Below, one piece after another: positions 11,278-23,335 of a DNA stretch of 64,000 nucleotides. The position numbers and the translations under genes were made by a program. Positions within the stretch are counted from its first letter, which is position 1. Every line of letters starts with the position of its first letter. The notes below the pieces were generated by a model. The model worked only from the letters and a program-made list of their open reading frames with translations. It made no database searches and had not been told where the DNA came from. Source of the DNA: Eublepharis macularius (lineage: Eukaryota; Chordata; Lepidosauria; Squamata; Eublepharidae); the NCBI RefSeq assembly GCF_028583425.1, contig NC_072793.1:173639681-173703680 (forward strand). The letters run 5' to 3'.

Positions 11278-11519
11278 GGCTACAAGGTGATAGATCCAGA
11301 GAGTTAGCCGTGTTAGTCTGTAGTAGCAAAATAGTAAAGAGTCCAGTAGCACCTTTAAGACTAACCAACTTTACTGTAGCATAAGCTTTCGAGAATCACA
11401 GCTCTCTTTGTCAGATGGACATGCATCTGACAAAGAGAACTGTGGTTCTTGAAAGCTTATGCTACAATAAAGTTGGTTAAAGGTGCTACTGGACTCTTTA
11501 CTATTTGGCTACAAGGTGA
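11278..11519. mobile_element. Fold-back element with 13-bp target duplications
   Basis: The element spans 11291-11506 (216 bp) between direct repeats GGCTACAAGGTGA at 11278-11290 and 11507-11519. It is a head-to-head palindrome: the left arm ends near 11415 (AGCATAAGCTTTCGAGAATC) and the right arm starts near 11425 (GTGGTTCTTGAAAGCTTATG), joined by a short spacer (ATGGACATGCAT). The arms carry the cores of a hammerhead-like motif. It codes for nothing. Confidence 0.8.
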
Positions 11520-11689
11520 GGGAGCTTTTGTTTAGGAAAAGCACACTGGCTCCCAGCCCCGGTTTATGAGGGTTATGTGGGCATGAGTGTGGGGGGAATA
11601 AAATAGCTGAACTTCTTGCCAGACTAAGTCCGATCCCAGGGGCGGGCATCAAGCTCTGCCTTGTCTGCTCCAAGGCCTTGGCAATAGAG

Positions 11690-11965
11690 GAATAATAATA
11701 TTAGATGAATAATAATAATAAAGGAAATAATATTAACAACAACAACAGGGTCCTTACATACAGCCCTTCTGGACAGATTGGTGTCCACTCAGAGCAGTGA
11801 ACAAAGTCAGTGTTATCATTGTCCCCACAATACAGCTGGGGAGCTGGAGCTGAGAGGAGTGGCTGGCCCAAGGCCATTTGCAGAACTCATGACAGTAGTG
11901 GGAGTCGAACCAGCAGAGTGCTGATTGACAACCCAACCATTTAACCACTATGTCACAGCAGCTTA
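11690..11965 (-). repeat. tRNA-derived SINE
   Basis: Read on the minus strand: head CATAGTGGTTAAATGGTTGG, B box GGTTCGACTCCC, body through GCTGTATTGTGGGGACAATG, and an (TTG/TTA)n tail at its left end. Confidence 0.7.
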
Positions 11966-12227
11966 TGTTGATTAAACCTAATCCACATTAGCCATTTTGA
12001 GGATCCCCCACATGGAGATGGAAAAAATAGGAGAAAATATATGTAATACCAGCAACTTATACCTAAGCCTCACACAGAATACAATTGCACCAGATCTAGT
12101 AAAGAATAGGGGATAACCCAATGCTGCAGGCATGGGGAGATCACCAAGAATCCCCTGTAAGACAAGGCTAATGTAAAAAGAAATTAGAGGGATCCCACTT
12201 AGGAGAAGAGAGCAAGATCCTAGAAGG

Positions 12228-12378
12228 GTAGATTAACCACCCCACCTCACAGGGTGTTTTGTTGTGGGGATAATAATGACATATTTTGTAAACTGCTCTG
12301 AGTGAGCATTAAGTTGTCCTGGAGGGTGGCATATAAATCGAATGTTGTTGTTGTTGTTGTTGTTACTATTATTAGAAA
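12228..12378 (+). repeat. tRNA-derived SINE, family 1 (5'-truncated)
   Basis: Only the 3' half is present: CCACCTCACAGGGTG, ATTTTGTAAACTGCTCTGAG, TTAAGTTGTCCTGGAGG, ending in (TTG)n. The rest of 12378-13350 shows no recognisable gene. Confidence 0.7.
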
Positions 12379-13350
12379 GTCAAGCAGAAAGAAATTCAAG
12401 AGTTATGTTCTTAGGATTCCTAAAAGGAACTCTGTTGGATCAGAAAATTCCCTCTGCTCTATCATCCCATTTACCATCGTGGCCAACAAAGTGCTACCAG
12501 AAAGTTCAAAGAAGGGCATGAAAGCAAACGCCTCCCCACCATTTTCGTGCCCTTCCCCCAGCCTGAACATGGAGGATCCATTGAGCCACATTTACATATA
12601 ACCGTCTAGAGGTTGAGAGGCCACCAATTTATAATCAGCCACTGAGAAATCACTTCCATCTGCCATCATGCTAATTTTCTAGGCACTTCTCTCTCTTTTT
12701 AATTAGCTTTTTGAGATATACAGTATCCTAGTAATTGTATAATAATCAGAAGTCAGCAGGGCAAAGGCAGCTTCCAGAATCCAAAGCAAAGAAACAGGGG
12801 CCCTTCCCTACAAATAAAGATACCCTGACAGAATGGCGCACAAATAAAAAAATATGCACAGAAGAGTCTAATCTAATTAAGAAACCCAAATCCCGTTGCA
12901 ACCACATTGCTGCCTCCCAGCCATGACCCATGCAGAAATTAAACTGATTCCTCCACCACCACCCCGGTCCCCTCATAACTGTGTAAATGCTTTGTTCACT
13001 CGTAGTGCATAGTTTAAAGAAGCAAGCGCAGAAGGGGTTGGTTCCATTGACATTCAGTAACACAAGCTGATGATCACCAAACCAAGAGCTTCCAATCAGA
13101 GCGAGAACAGTCAACCAGTGATCCGGTGGACAGCTTACTGTCATGTGCTGGGACAGGGATGAACCAGCCCTCTGTGAAGGTCCAATCTCGTGAGCAAGTA
13201 GTAGAGTGTCATTCCCACTTGGTGGCCTATCAAGGTATATTTGAAGTTGGGTGAGGGATACAGAGAACTGTTTCCGCAAGGCAGTAGCTGTCGTGGACTA
13301 AAAGGCCATCTGTAGCTCCTCTTCTAACTCAGGCAAGTTGCGCTGAGCTC

Positions 13351-16300
13351 TTATGGGTCTTCCTTTGGCGGCGGCAGCTGCTGCTGCTGCTTCTGCTCCT
13401 CTTCCAGCCGAAGCATGTTTAGAGCTTCTCTCGCGTGGATTTTCTGATGCTTCACGAGGACAGTACGGTGAGTGAACCTTTTTTCGCAGGTCATGCACTG
13501 ATGTGGCCTCTCCCCCGTGTGGACTTTCTGGTGCCTAATGTGGACGGCGCGGTCAGAGAAGCACTTCCCGCATGTCGCACATTTGAACGGCTTCTCTCCT
13601 GTGTGTGTCCTTTGGTGCACCATCAAGATTTGCCACTGGCTGAAGCTTTTCCCACACTCGGCGCAGGTGTAGGGCCTCTCTCCCGTGTGCACACGGTGAT
13701 GCTTGACCAGCTGGGAAGAGGTGTTGAAGGATTTCTCACAGTCCGGGCATTTGAAGGGCTTCTCCCCTGTGTGGGAGCCCTCGTGTTTCTTAAGGCTGGA
13801 GCTCCGGCTGAAGCCTTCCCCGCACTGCGCACATTTGTACGGTTTCTCCCGCAGATGGACTTTTTGGTGATTCAAGAGCTGGGATTTCTGGCTGAAGGTT
13901 TTGTCACACTCTGAGCAGTGGAACAGTTCCTTTTCCACATGGACTCTGTAGTGTCTCGTGAGGACTGAACTCACGGTAAAGCTTTTCCCGCACTGGTCGC
14001 ACGTGTAAGGTCTCTCCCCCGTGTGGGTTCTTTCATGTGCCACCAGGGTAGATTTGAAACTGAAGCATTTCCCACAACTCTGGCACATGAAGGGTTTCTC
14101 TCCTGTGTGGGTCCTCTGATGCGCAGCCAGCACCGTGCTGCGACTGAAGGTTTTCCCACACACGCCGCAGGTCTTCTTCCCCCGGCTTCTTCGCCTTCTC
14201 TTGACTACCACAGGTTGGGTCTGCTCCCCATCGTCTTCTAAATATGGGAAGATTTTAACCTCTTTGGGATCCAGGCAGTTTTCCCCAGCCCTCTCAGAGC
14301 TGTCTTGATCTGCAGCCGCTTCGCTGTCCTCTTCGTGCCAGGTGGGGCTTCCCCAGGTTGCCCCGCGCAACTCCATGGGCCTCGGGTTTTCCAGCTCAGG
14401 ATTCGCCTCACTGTTCTCAATCATCCACTCATCACCTGTTGGGGGGGAGGGGGAGAAATACAGGCAATGAAAGTGCAGAGAACTCATCCAGTCCATTTTG
14501 TCACAACTACACTGGCTTCTGGAGTTAGTTCAGGGTGCGATTTCAGCCGTCAAAGCATCTGCCTCCCCATGCTTGAGGAGTTAGAGGTTCACCAACCCAC
14601 ACCTCCACCCTTTTCTTCCCTTGTGTATGGTGGGCAGGGAAAGGGGGAAGGGTGCCCCATCTGGAATGTGGATATCCATGTTTGCACTGAGATACTATTT
14701 TATTGGTTTTACCTATTGTACCTTATTTATGATTGTAACTCGTCCTGAGCCTGCTTGTGTGGAGGGTGGGCTAAAAATCCAATAAATAAATATTAAGGGA
14801 TCAGGTCCATATCATTACCTCCTCCCAGATGAATTTGGATCCTCAACACTGCCCTGGAAAATATCAGGAAGATTTTAATGGTGGCGCCTGGGAAGAACAG
14901 ACTTTGGGGAGGATGTGACGTCACTTCCAGGTGGTGCTCTAGGCAGCCTCCCCTCATCTCTATGGGGAAAGAGCATCCCTGAGCGGAGGACATATTTTCT
15001 TCCACTATCAATTTCTTAGGGTTCATTGCCTGACCCAAGCCAGTAAATGGGAGGCTTCTGGGTTGAAAATTCCTGGAGATTGGGGGGTGAAGCCTGAGGA
15101 CAGCAGGTTTTGAGGAAGGGAAGGGGTTTAGTGGGACTATTTTGCTATAGTGCCCACCCTCTGAAGCTGCCATTTCCTCAGGGGAACTGGTCTCTGAAAT
15201 CTGGGGACCAATTGAAATTATGGGGATTTCCAGGCCCTACCTGGAGGCTGGCAACCCTAGCCTAAGATGAGCTGGTGGGGGGACTTATCGGGGGGGGGGG
15301 TGTCCCCCGCTGGCTACTTCATTACACCAGAGATGCGTTGACATCACTTGTGTGCCTGAAAGTCCATAGAGTTTTGTCCATATACCAGAGTGTCCCTGGC
15401 ATCCCTCAGTGACACACTGACTTCACTTCCAGGTGCACGGGAAGTGACATCAGCACATCAGGATGCTGCTGATGCCTCCCCCACCAACCAGTTGGGTGGC
15501 GGGGCGCTTGGGGATCCCTTGCCACCAGCAAGGGAAGGGTAAGCCTGGTGCCATCTCCACATGCAATGGACAAAGCAGCAGCACAGTCCCTCGTATTGTG
15601 TCCTCTGCAATTTTAGGTTGGCCTTTTAGTAGCTTCAGAGTTGTTTCTAAACCATTGATAACATTGTGAATCATCTACAAGGGGACTGAAAGCAGTACGA
15701 AAAGCGTAAGTTAAATGCAGGAAACCCTTACCCTCTGAACCAGTTTCGTTTTCATCCTCCTGCTTGGCTTCGATGCGAAGCTGCTTCTCTTCCCTGGCAG
15801 ACGGAGGGCACTCGGCAGTGGGGAAATTCAAAGCCTTCTCTTGGATCAGCGCCGGCCCCTGAAAGACAGCAGCAAAGATCCCATTCAGGATGGCAGAACG
15901 GAGGAGGGATCGGCCAATCACACTACCTCTACTAGGAGCAGGGACCCAAACACCAGGCCCAGTGCAGCTCATGGATCAAGCTGAGGGGGGGGGAGCAGGA
16001 TCCTGTGGGAACAGCCCTTTCTGGATGCGATTCCATCTCTTCAGAGCTCAGGCCTCTGCATTCTCCTCTGGATATGGACCTGAAGCTTGTTACGGTCCCT
16101 CGCCAATGTATGGTGGCCACGGGGATGAAAGAAATTTGTGTGGTCGTGTAAACGTGAAGCCGTCTTATACCAAGCCAGCTTTCAGTTCAGGCAAAGAGCT
16201 TCCTCAGCCCCAGCTCTCATTTTAACCAGAGATGCTAAACAAGAAAGAGAACTTTCTGCATGGTTTGCATGCTGTCTCGCATTAAGCGGTAGTTTTTCCT

Positions 16301-18855
16301 GCCTAGGAACATACATTCTCATCAACTGGATTTGCAGGCGTTTCTACTTCTAATTGCGGTCTTTCATCTTTCCTACATGTAACTACACTGAATTCACAGA
16401 AGCTGTTCAACTGAAATCACCATTTGAAGAAAAAGGTGATTTTTAACAGCTGTGTGTTCCAAGCTGGGTCATCCATTCATTCCAAATGAAAACTCCCCAG
16501 AAATTGTGGCTTGAGGAACAAACGGATCACATATGCCATATATCTGCAGGAAGGGCCTCTAGCTTGGCGGTAAAGAACTTGCTTTTTGTGCAAAAGGCAC
16601 CTCCAATAAAAAATGCACCTCTGGCAATGAGCCTTGGGAAAAGACCCTTCTTGTCCAATACCAACACACACAACTCTGAGTTCACTGGAGAAGTGCATGG
16701 GAACTTCACATGTTCATGCTCAGGCAGGCTTGTAGACAGATGCTTTGCACATAATGTGGTACAAGGTTCCCATTTAAAGTGTGACCTCATATAGGCTGAG
16801 AAAGAACATTATCTGAGATGTGGGCAGAGGAAAGAATATTGGTCGAGACAAACCAATTGCCAGCAAGACTCTGATGAAGACAATTTCTCCACTCTAGTTG
16901 TGACCTGCTCTGCAGTTTTCCTTGGGCATGGAGTATGGGTCACTGAGTGTGTGGTATGGTGGGGGGAAGGAGGTGTTTGTGAATTTCCTGCATTGTGCAG
17001 GAGGTTGGACTAGATGATCGTAGAGGTCCCTTCCAACCCTAGGATTCTAGGAGTCTAAGATCTAGAAGGAAGAAGGAATGGTCCCCTTAAACTCTCCCCG
17101 AAACTTCTCAATTCCTTCTGTAACTCTTTGGGCCAAAAACACACAATGTTGGGGAATCTCTGCTTGTACCTCTAGATGTGTGATTGAACGATCAAAAGTC
17201 GCCATAAGGTACCACCTTGAGATGGGATGCAGCACTGGGGTGGGGGAATTTTTCCTTCCCCCCCAATCTGGAAGTCCCCCGCCCCTGCTTTAAGCCCCAG
17301 GAGAGGAAAAAGACAAAATACAGATAGCAGCCTTTAAAAAAAAAAACTATCTTGGTCTTAAAGTAGACTGAGGTGCCAATTTCTGATTGAAGAAATGGCG
17401 TGGCGATAGAAAAGGATTAATCTCCCCCCAGAAGCACAGCCTGAATCTTCCTGTTCTCCGCCCCCCCCCCCCCCCGGCAGATTTCTGAAACCCAGTGACA
17501 TATCTGGGGGACTTAAACATGTGCCCTAGCATCACATGTGGTGGGCATAAGAATTTTGACATTCATGCATCACAACTAAGGAGGCCAGGTTTTCAATAAA
17601 GTGGGACAGCTCGCAGCATATGCTCCCTATTTCCCACTTCTGCTCAATAGGCCGGGGTGGGGGTGGGGAATGAGGGGCTTTTCAGTGTCATGCCAATATG
17701 GGGCATCACTTCCGGCATGAAAACAGAAGTGACATCATTGAATTGGGGCAGTGCATCAGGATTCATCCAAAACTCTATGGTTTAACCAGATTTTCGGGTG
17801 AATCCTAGAGCATCACCCCAGCTTTGATTACATCATTTCCAGTTTCATGCCAGATGCAATGTCATGCACTGGCCTGGCATCAAAGATCTTATCCACACAT
17901 ACTCAAACTGCCCTGATGGGCTGCCAGCTTGGTTCACACCCTCGATCCAAGCCAGCCCACCCTTTTGAAGGAGGCAAGATGGAACAGCATGCTTCTTTCA
18001 GCAATGCCTCCAAGGGTCATGCAAATAGCCCCTCGATCGCTAGCTGCAAGGATTACCCCACAAAAACAATCTCACCTCATGCTCTGGCCGCCCAGCTTCC
18101 CGCCGTTGAGGTGGGAAATCTTCTGCCAGGGCCACCGCCTGGTCACACGTCTGGGGACAGCCTGCCTTGACCCAGCTCTGGAGTTCTGATGGCAGGATGG
18201 CCAGGAACTGTTCCAGAATCACCAGCTCCAGTATCTGCTCTTTAGTATGTCTCTCAGGCTTCAGCCACCGGTGGCAGAGGTACCAGAGGCGGCTGCAGAC
18301 CTCACGGGGCCCCTCGGCCTCCTGGTAACGGAACTCCCTGAAGAGTGTCCGTTGCACATCCATGGTGACCAAGTCTTCCCGCGAGATATCTTCCCTCGCC
18401 TTCCTATAATCTTCTGTGTTCCTGGCCCTGATTCGTCTGTAGTCCTTGAGAGTTTCTCCACCGAGATCTGCCAGCCCTCTAAACCTCTGATAGGCATCAG
18501 ATATTCCCTCCAAAGAGGGAGGGACACCCTTAGATTTATCCCACAGTTCAGATGCTTGTGGGGTTCCCCATCTAGGGTTAGGGGACTGTATGTCTTTCAG
18601 GATCTCAGGAGAATCTAGAGGTTTCAACCTCTTCACACTTGGCTCACTCTCCACCTGCTTTGGGATCTCCGCTTTGATAAAATCCTCTTCATGCCCAGAT
18701 TTCCGCTCAGGAGAGTCTCTTCCTGAATCCTTAGACATCACCATGGCTTCAAGGCCTCCTCTTCCTTCTTCCTCCAGCTGTTCTCTGGAATGTCTCCCCT
18801 GTTCTTCCAGACCCTGGAGATCAGTGTTGGATGTCTTCCCTTTCTCTGGTAACAT
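13351..18855 (-). CDS. Gene B: SCAN + nine-finger C2H2 zinc-finger protein, paralogue of gene A
   Basis: Coding exons 18855-18076 (SCAN), 15858-15732 (127 bp) and 14435-13351 (fingers); 1992 nt close to 663 aa. I start at the ATG at 18855 because MLPEKGK aligns with the gene A start MAAEKEK; an in-frame ATG at 18867 would add four residues. The SCAN core is almost identical to gene A. Donors are GAG|GTGAG and AGG|GTAAGG; acceptors are CTTTCAG| and CAACAG|. Nine fingers follow a KRRRRSRG stretch, aligned one-to-one with gene A. The C-terminal tail is longer and glutamine/proline rich. Family role is nuclear DNA-binding regulation with SCAN dimerisation, possibly with its neighbour. Recognition-helix changes relative to gene A suggest diverging DNA targets. 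Confidence 0.9.
15040..15265. repeat. Copy of the 200-230-bp repeat
   Basis: Words such as AATTCCTGGAGATTGGGG and CTGGAGGCTGGCAACCCTAG match the copies at 8.6, 9.9, 33.6 and 45.2 kb. It lies in an intron of gene B. Confidence 0.55.
16915..17060 (+). repeat. CR1 LINE 3' end
   Basis: GTGAATTTCCTGCATTGTGC, GGTTGGACTAGATGATCGTA and GGTCCCTTCCAACC are the conserved CR1 3' terminus; the 'gattctag' words are its degenerate tail. Intronic in gene B. Confidence 0.75.
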
Positions 18856-19229
18856 TTTGTGTCTCATAATGCCCCTTAATCTCAGCCTGGGGCACTCTTC
18901 TTCTGTGTAGAGATTTATACTTAAATTGGGAGTGTCGAGGTGGTAGCTATAGTGGAAATGGGTAGACTATCTACCCATACTCTCTATGGTGCTACAAGAT
19001 CCATGGGGCACAGCTGAGCAGTGGGGCTTCTAGACAAGGAACAGGCAGGAAGAAGACGACAATTTGGATACCTAAGAATATAAAAAAATAAAATAAAGTC
19101 AGCGTTCACACTGTTGTTCATGGGGGCAACTTCAGTGACAAATTCACACTCTGTCAAAGGCTTTTATTATCAGCTACAGATTTTATGCTGTTCTTATAAG
19201 CATCTATTTGATGATTATTTAACAGGGTC

Positions 19230-19750
19230 TCCTGCAGGTGCCACCCTGCACATGGGCAAAATCAACAGCTGCCCGTTCATGGGCATTCTCTGTGTTGGCC
19301 CCTACCCTGTGGAACGGCCTGCCTGAGGAGGTCAGGAGAGCCCCCATTCTCCTGGCTTTCCACAAATGATGCAAAACTGAATTATTCAAAAGGATAGAAG
19401 GGCTATATTGTAGGGAGGGGGTCTCAGATGCTTGACTAATGAGTTAGGGACCATAGACTTCACCACTATGTTGCCTTCCGTACTATCTGATGTTTTAAAT
19501 ATGTGCTCTTATGAGCTACCTGTGCTTCATGTTGTCTAATGTCAGCCCTAGAATTGCTTATGTTCTGTTTCAGCATTTCTTCAACTCTGTATTGGATTCT
19601 TACTCACGCTATGTCTTTGTAAACTTGTGTTTATTTACCCTATGGCATTGTTTATGGAAATGTCCTTGAAATTGATTGTACTAATCTCACACAGTGTAAT
19701 CCGCCTTGAGTCTCAGTGAGAAAGACGGACTATAAATAAAGTAAATAAAA
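19230..19750 (+). repeat. L2-like LINE 3' end
   Basis: TTCTCTGTGTTGGCCCCTAC and GTGGAACGGCCTGCCTGAGG recur at 35.6 and 57.6 kb. The tail TAATCCGCCTTGAGTCTCAG with ACTATAAATAAAGTAAATAA is the family terminus. Confidence 0.65.
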
Positions 19751-19756
19751 TAGATA

Positions 19757-19943
19757 GATGAGATCAGGGCTTTTTTTCTGGGAAAAGAGGTGGTGGAACT
19801 CAGTGGGTTGCCCTCGGAGAATATGGTCACATCCCCTCTGTCTGGAGATCAGGAGGCGGTGCCACCAGCCATGTGACCATTTTCAAGAGGTTCCGGAACT
19901 CCGTTCTACCGCGTTCCAGCTGAAAAAAAGCCCTGGATGAGAT
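19757..19943. mobile_element. hAT-type MITE with 8-bp target duplications
   Basis: The element is 19765-19935 (171 bp). It starts CAGGGCTTTTTTTC and ends GAAAAAAAGCCCTG, giving 14-bp perfect terminal inverted repeats that extend imperfectly inward. Flanks are the 8-bp direct repeat GATGAGAT at 19757-19764 and 19936-19943. CAGGG termini plus 8-bp duplications are characteristic of hAT. It is non-autonomous, with no ORF. The sharp duplication suggests a fairly recent insertion. Confidence 0.92.
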
Positions 19944-20034
19944 ATACCTTGGGTCTGATCCAACAGGGATGTTAAAAGATCTAGCTAATACCCTCAACTG
20001 AGCTAATACAATTTGTATTGGCAACAGGCACATC

Positions 20035-20222
20035 TGATCATTGGGCTGTGTTGTGCAGTGGTTAGAGCGTCAACTTGGGCTACAAAAACGTGGTTTCAAC
20101 TCATCCGCTGGTGGCAAAATTCACTAGGTGAGCTTGGGCCAGCGGCTCATTCTCAACCTAGCCTTCCTCACAGGGGTGCTGTGAGGATCAATGGGATATT
20201 ATCATTTTAAAAAGAAGAAACT
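20035..20222 (+). repeat. tRNA-derived SINE, family 2
   Basis: Head TTGTGCAGTGGTTAGAGCGT, degraded B box, TGAGCTTGGGCCAGCGGCTC, and CCTCACAGGGGTGCTGTGAG before an AT-rich 3' end. It lies in the 5' intron of gene B. Confidence 0.65.
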
Positions 20223-20879
20223 TTTTTTAGAAAGGATTTTGCAACCGGCCTTTCTCTTCAATATAGTTTCTCAAACGTCATTTGAAATGGGGTGTGTGTT
20301 AGAACCTTTCTCTGCCCAGCTCCTAAACTAGTTGATGCAATCAAATAAATGTTTATGGAGATCAATAATCAAATAGGAACAGCTTGTTTCTTCCCTAGGT
20401 GGAGGTTAGGATAGGATGAAAGTGGAAGAGAGAGATTCCCTGCCCTATATCAGTGGTTCTCAACCTTTCATATCTTCTATCCCACCAACTACTCTATCAA
20501 AGAACTGGGGTCCTGCTGTAGTAAAAACAAAAAGCCCACTTTTCCAAGGATGTTGATATATTTAGGTGCATTCTGTTATTATAGTTAACATTCACTGTAA
20601 GTATTAAGAATACAGATAGATTAACATGCCCAAAGAGATGGATAATCTGGGGCACGTATGGCTGGAGACCATGTGCCACATTCACGGGGGGGGGGGGGGA
20701 GATATGGATTGAAGGAGAGCAAATTTTTACTTATTGTTATGAAAACTCTGTGTCCCACCCACTTCTGCATCCCACCAGCTGAGAACCATGGCCCTATAGA
20801 CATATTCCCTTCATGGTCGATGTCGGATGGCTTTCTTCTCCCAGTTCTAGAGGAAGAAGAGAGACTGGCCAACCTGACA

Positions 20880-21990
20880 TATACACAAGAACTCCACTTG
20901 CTGGATCAGACCAATATTCCACCTAGTTCTACATTCCATCTGCCATTGGGGATGGCCAGATGTCCCCAAAGGCAATGCACGTAGGTCGAAATCTCCCCCA
21001 TCCCCCCCTAGCAACTAGCACTCAGGGGCAGATTGCGCCTGAACATGTAGGTTCCATCTAGCTGTCCTGGCCATTGATGGATCAGTTCTCCCTGAATGTG
21101 TCTAATCCTCTCTTAAAGTCATCTAAGTTAACCGCTGTCTACACCTTGTGGCAGTAAGTTCCATGGTTAGCCCAACTAGCCTGCTATGGTCTAACAGGAA
21201 AAGTCACTTAGTGTGGGAATAGTGGTGGGATGTAAATAAGGGAAACACATAAAATAAAATCTCCAAAGATGAAGGTTCAATGGATAGAGTGTTAGGATCC
21301 ACTCTGGTGTGACCCATATTCAAATTCTGGACTCAACCACAACATGCAACATCAAGTCATTCTCCTTTCTGCTTGACCTACATTACAGAGCAGTCAGCAA
21401 AGATAAAGAAGAGCTAAGACTTTATAAGCTCCCCTGAGCTCCTTCGAGAAGGGTTACGTGACCTCTGAACAAGCGGTAATAAAGGCAGTTCTTTAAGGTG
21501 CCACAAAAATTCTTCAGTTATTTTGGGAAACAAACTTGGAATTATAAGAAAGGCAGAGCACAAACGGGATTGGTAAATAGGTAAGATGGCGCTGGGTGGG
21601 ATCAAAGTACCCCCACTGGCCCCCAAATCTACTTCAGTGTTATCATTATCACTTTTTCCTGGCAATGGCACCATTTAGTATTCTAAAGACATCAGTAATG
21701 CCATTTGAAAGGGTGCATAATTGCTTCTTATCTACTCACACTAAGAATGTATTTGAATTTTTTAAAATGTAACAAGAAGTGCATCAGCAACCGAAAGCTT
21801 TTTGCAAAACAAGCAGGCGATGCATAAACAGGGAGGTGAGAGTTCGGTTTATTTATTCACTATCTTACTTGATTTATAATCTGCATTTCCTATTTTATTT
21901 ATGCTATTTATAGTCTGCCTTTCCTACTGAGACTCAAGGCAAATTACACAGTGTAAGTAGACTCAAGGCAGATAATTTTTAAAGGTAATT
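20880..21990. repeat. LINE-like interspersed repeat and a minus-strand L2-like tail
   Basis: 20885-21215 (TGCTGGATCAGACCAATATT, CTCTCTTAAAGTCATCTAAG) matches the family also at 34.3 kb. 21850-21990 is an inverted L2-like terminus (TTTATAGTCTGCCTTTCC). Between them no gene or named element is visible. A poly-G run lies just upstream at 20686-20699. Confidence 0.5.
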
Positions 21991-22129
21991 TAAAAAGTAA
22001 TACAAAAAAAATAACGCGATAAATTGCTTAAACGTGTTTTAACCAGACTCTGTCCATTAGGCAATTCTCATTTCATTGTCTCCATCCCAGTTTCCTTGCC
22101 AACCAGCAATTCACAGCCTTTAGTACCAC

Positions 22130-22582
22130 ATTTATTTATTTCATTTATACTTTGCCTTTCTTCCCAATGGGGACCAACGAGCATACTTTATTCTCCTCTT
22201 CTCCTTTTATCCTCACAACAACCCTTTGAGGTAGGTTAAGCTGAGACTGTATGACTGGCTCAAGATCAGCCAGCAAGCTTCCATGGCAGTGGAGATTCAG
22301 ATCTGGTTCTCCCAAAACCTAGTTTAGCATCATACTGGCTTTCACATGACACATTCCTTCACCTCCTTGGAACTTCTTCCAAGAAGTTCATAATAGCGTA
22401 TGGAGGATATAATCTGGATTTCCTCACCCTCTCACACCAACCTTGCAAGGCAGGTAATTATGAGAGATGAGAACAAGCCCAGGGGGTACCCCGGTGCTTT
22501 GTGGCCCAAGCTGGGATTTGAACTCAGGTCTCCCAAACCCAAGTATAACTCTCTCTCTACCAGTTACACCACACTAGAGAAA
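22130..22582 (-). repeat. Two adjacent minus-strand tRNA-derived SINEs
   Basis: About 22130-22345: CCTCACAACAACCCTTTGAG with a head degraded to the right. About 22385-22580: ACCTTGCAAGGCAGGTAATT, inverse B box GGGATTTGAACTCAGG, and 'taccagttacaccacac' as the inverse A box. Family 2-like. Confidence 0.6.
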
Positions 22583-22589
22583 AGCCAGC

Positions 22590-22990
22590 GTACAGATCTA
22601 TCGCATGAAGTATTCACCGCCCTGTCCAGCCACCTCACCTATCCAAGACTTCAGAGTCTTGGATAGCATATGCTCAGTTTCCAAGCAACGGGCCTTTTCT
22701 CCTCTCCCAAACTCTCCCAGCAACACTTGCAACACAGTGCTCTGCAGAAACCCTCGCCTGTGACTCCAGCTTGCTTGTGGCTTCCATGCAACACCACGCC
22801 AAAGTGTATTTACCCAGTCCGGACAGCAAGATCCTTGGAAGGAGCCTAGGAAACCAGGAGGCCAAACTCCCCTCTTAGCCACAAAGGAAAGGAAGAGGAA
22901 ATGACCTCCTCCATTAGCAGGCACATTCTTCTTCCAATGGCTTCTCTGGTCTGCTCTGGGAAGCTATGCTCTGTCAGTTTAACCCTTTAG
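22590..22990 (-). promoter_or_regulatory. 5' UTR exon and promoter region of gene B
   Basis: On the minus strand a block homologous to the gene A first exon starts near 22984 (shared plus-strand motif CTGTCAGTTTAACCCTT) and runs through TTTCCTTTGTGGCT to a donor at 22814 (TGG|GTAAATAC). Spacing from the shared motif to the donor is 146 nt in gene A and 156 nt here. It is far less CpG-rich than the gene A island. Confidence 0.5.
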
Positions 22991-23124
22991 AGCACCTCTC
23001 CGATACAAACAAAGTGCATTTCTTGAGGAATCCATAGCGAGCACCTGTTGGGTCCTATTTCCTGTCCTCCACATTTTCTTTTCATGGTCTTTGTGCATTT
23101 AACAGCTCCATAACAGAAGAAAGT

Positions 23125-23335
23125 TTAACAGCAAATGAGTTACGGCATCAGACTAGGATCTAGGAGACCCAGGTTCGAATTCCCACTATGCCATGGAAGC
23201 TCACTGGGTGACTTTGTGCCAGTCACATTCTCAGCCTAACCTACCTTATAGGGTTGGTGTGAGGATAAAATGGAGGGGAGGAGAATGGTATAAGCTGCTT
23301 TGCGTCCCCACTGGAGACAAACGTGGGATATATGT
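23125..23335 (+). repeat. tRNA-derived SINE, family 2 (near full length)
   Basis: CATCAGACTAGGATCTAGGA, B box GGTTCGAATTCCC, 'gccatggaagctcactgggt', CTTATAGGGTTGGTGTGAGG, and GCTGCTTTGCGTCCCCACTG near the end. Confidence 0.75.
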
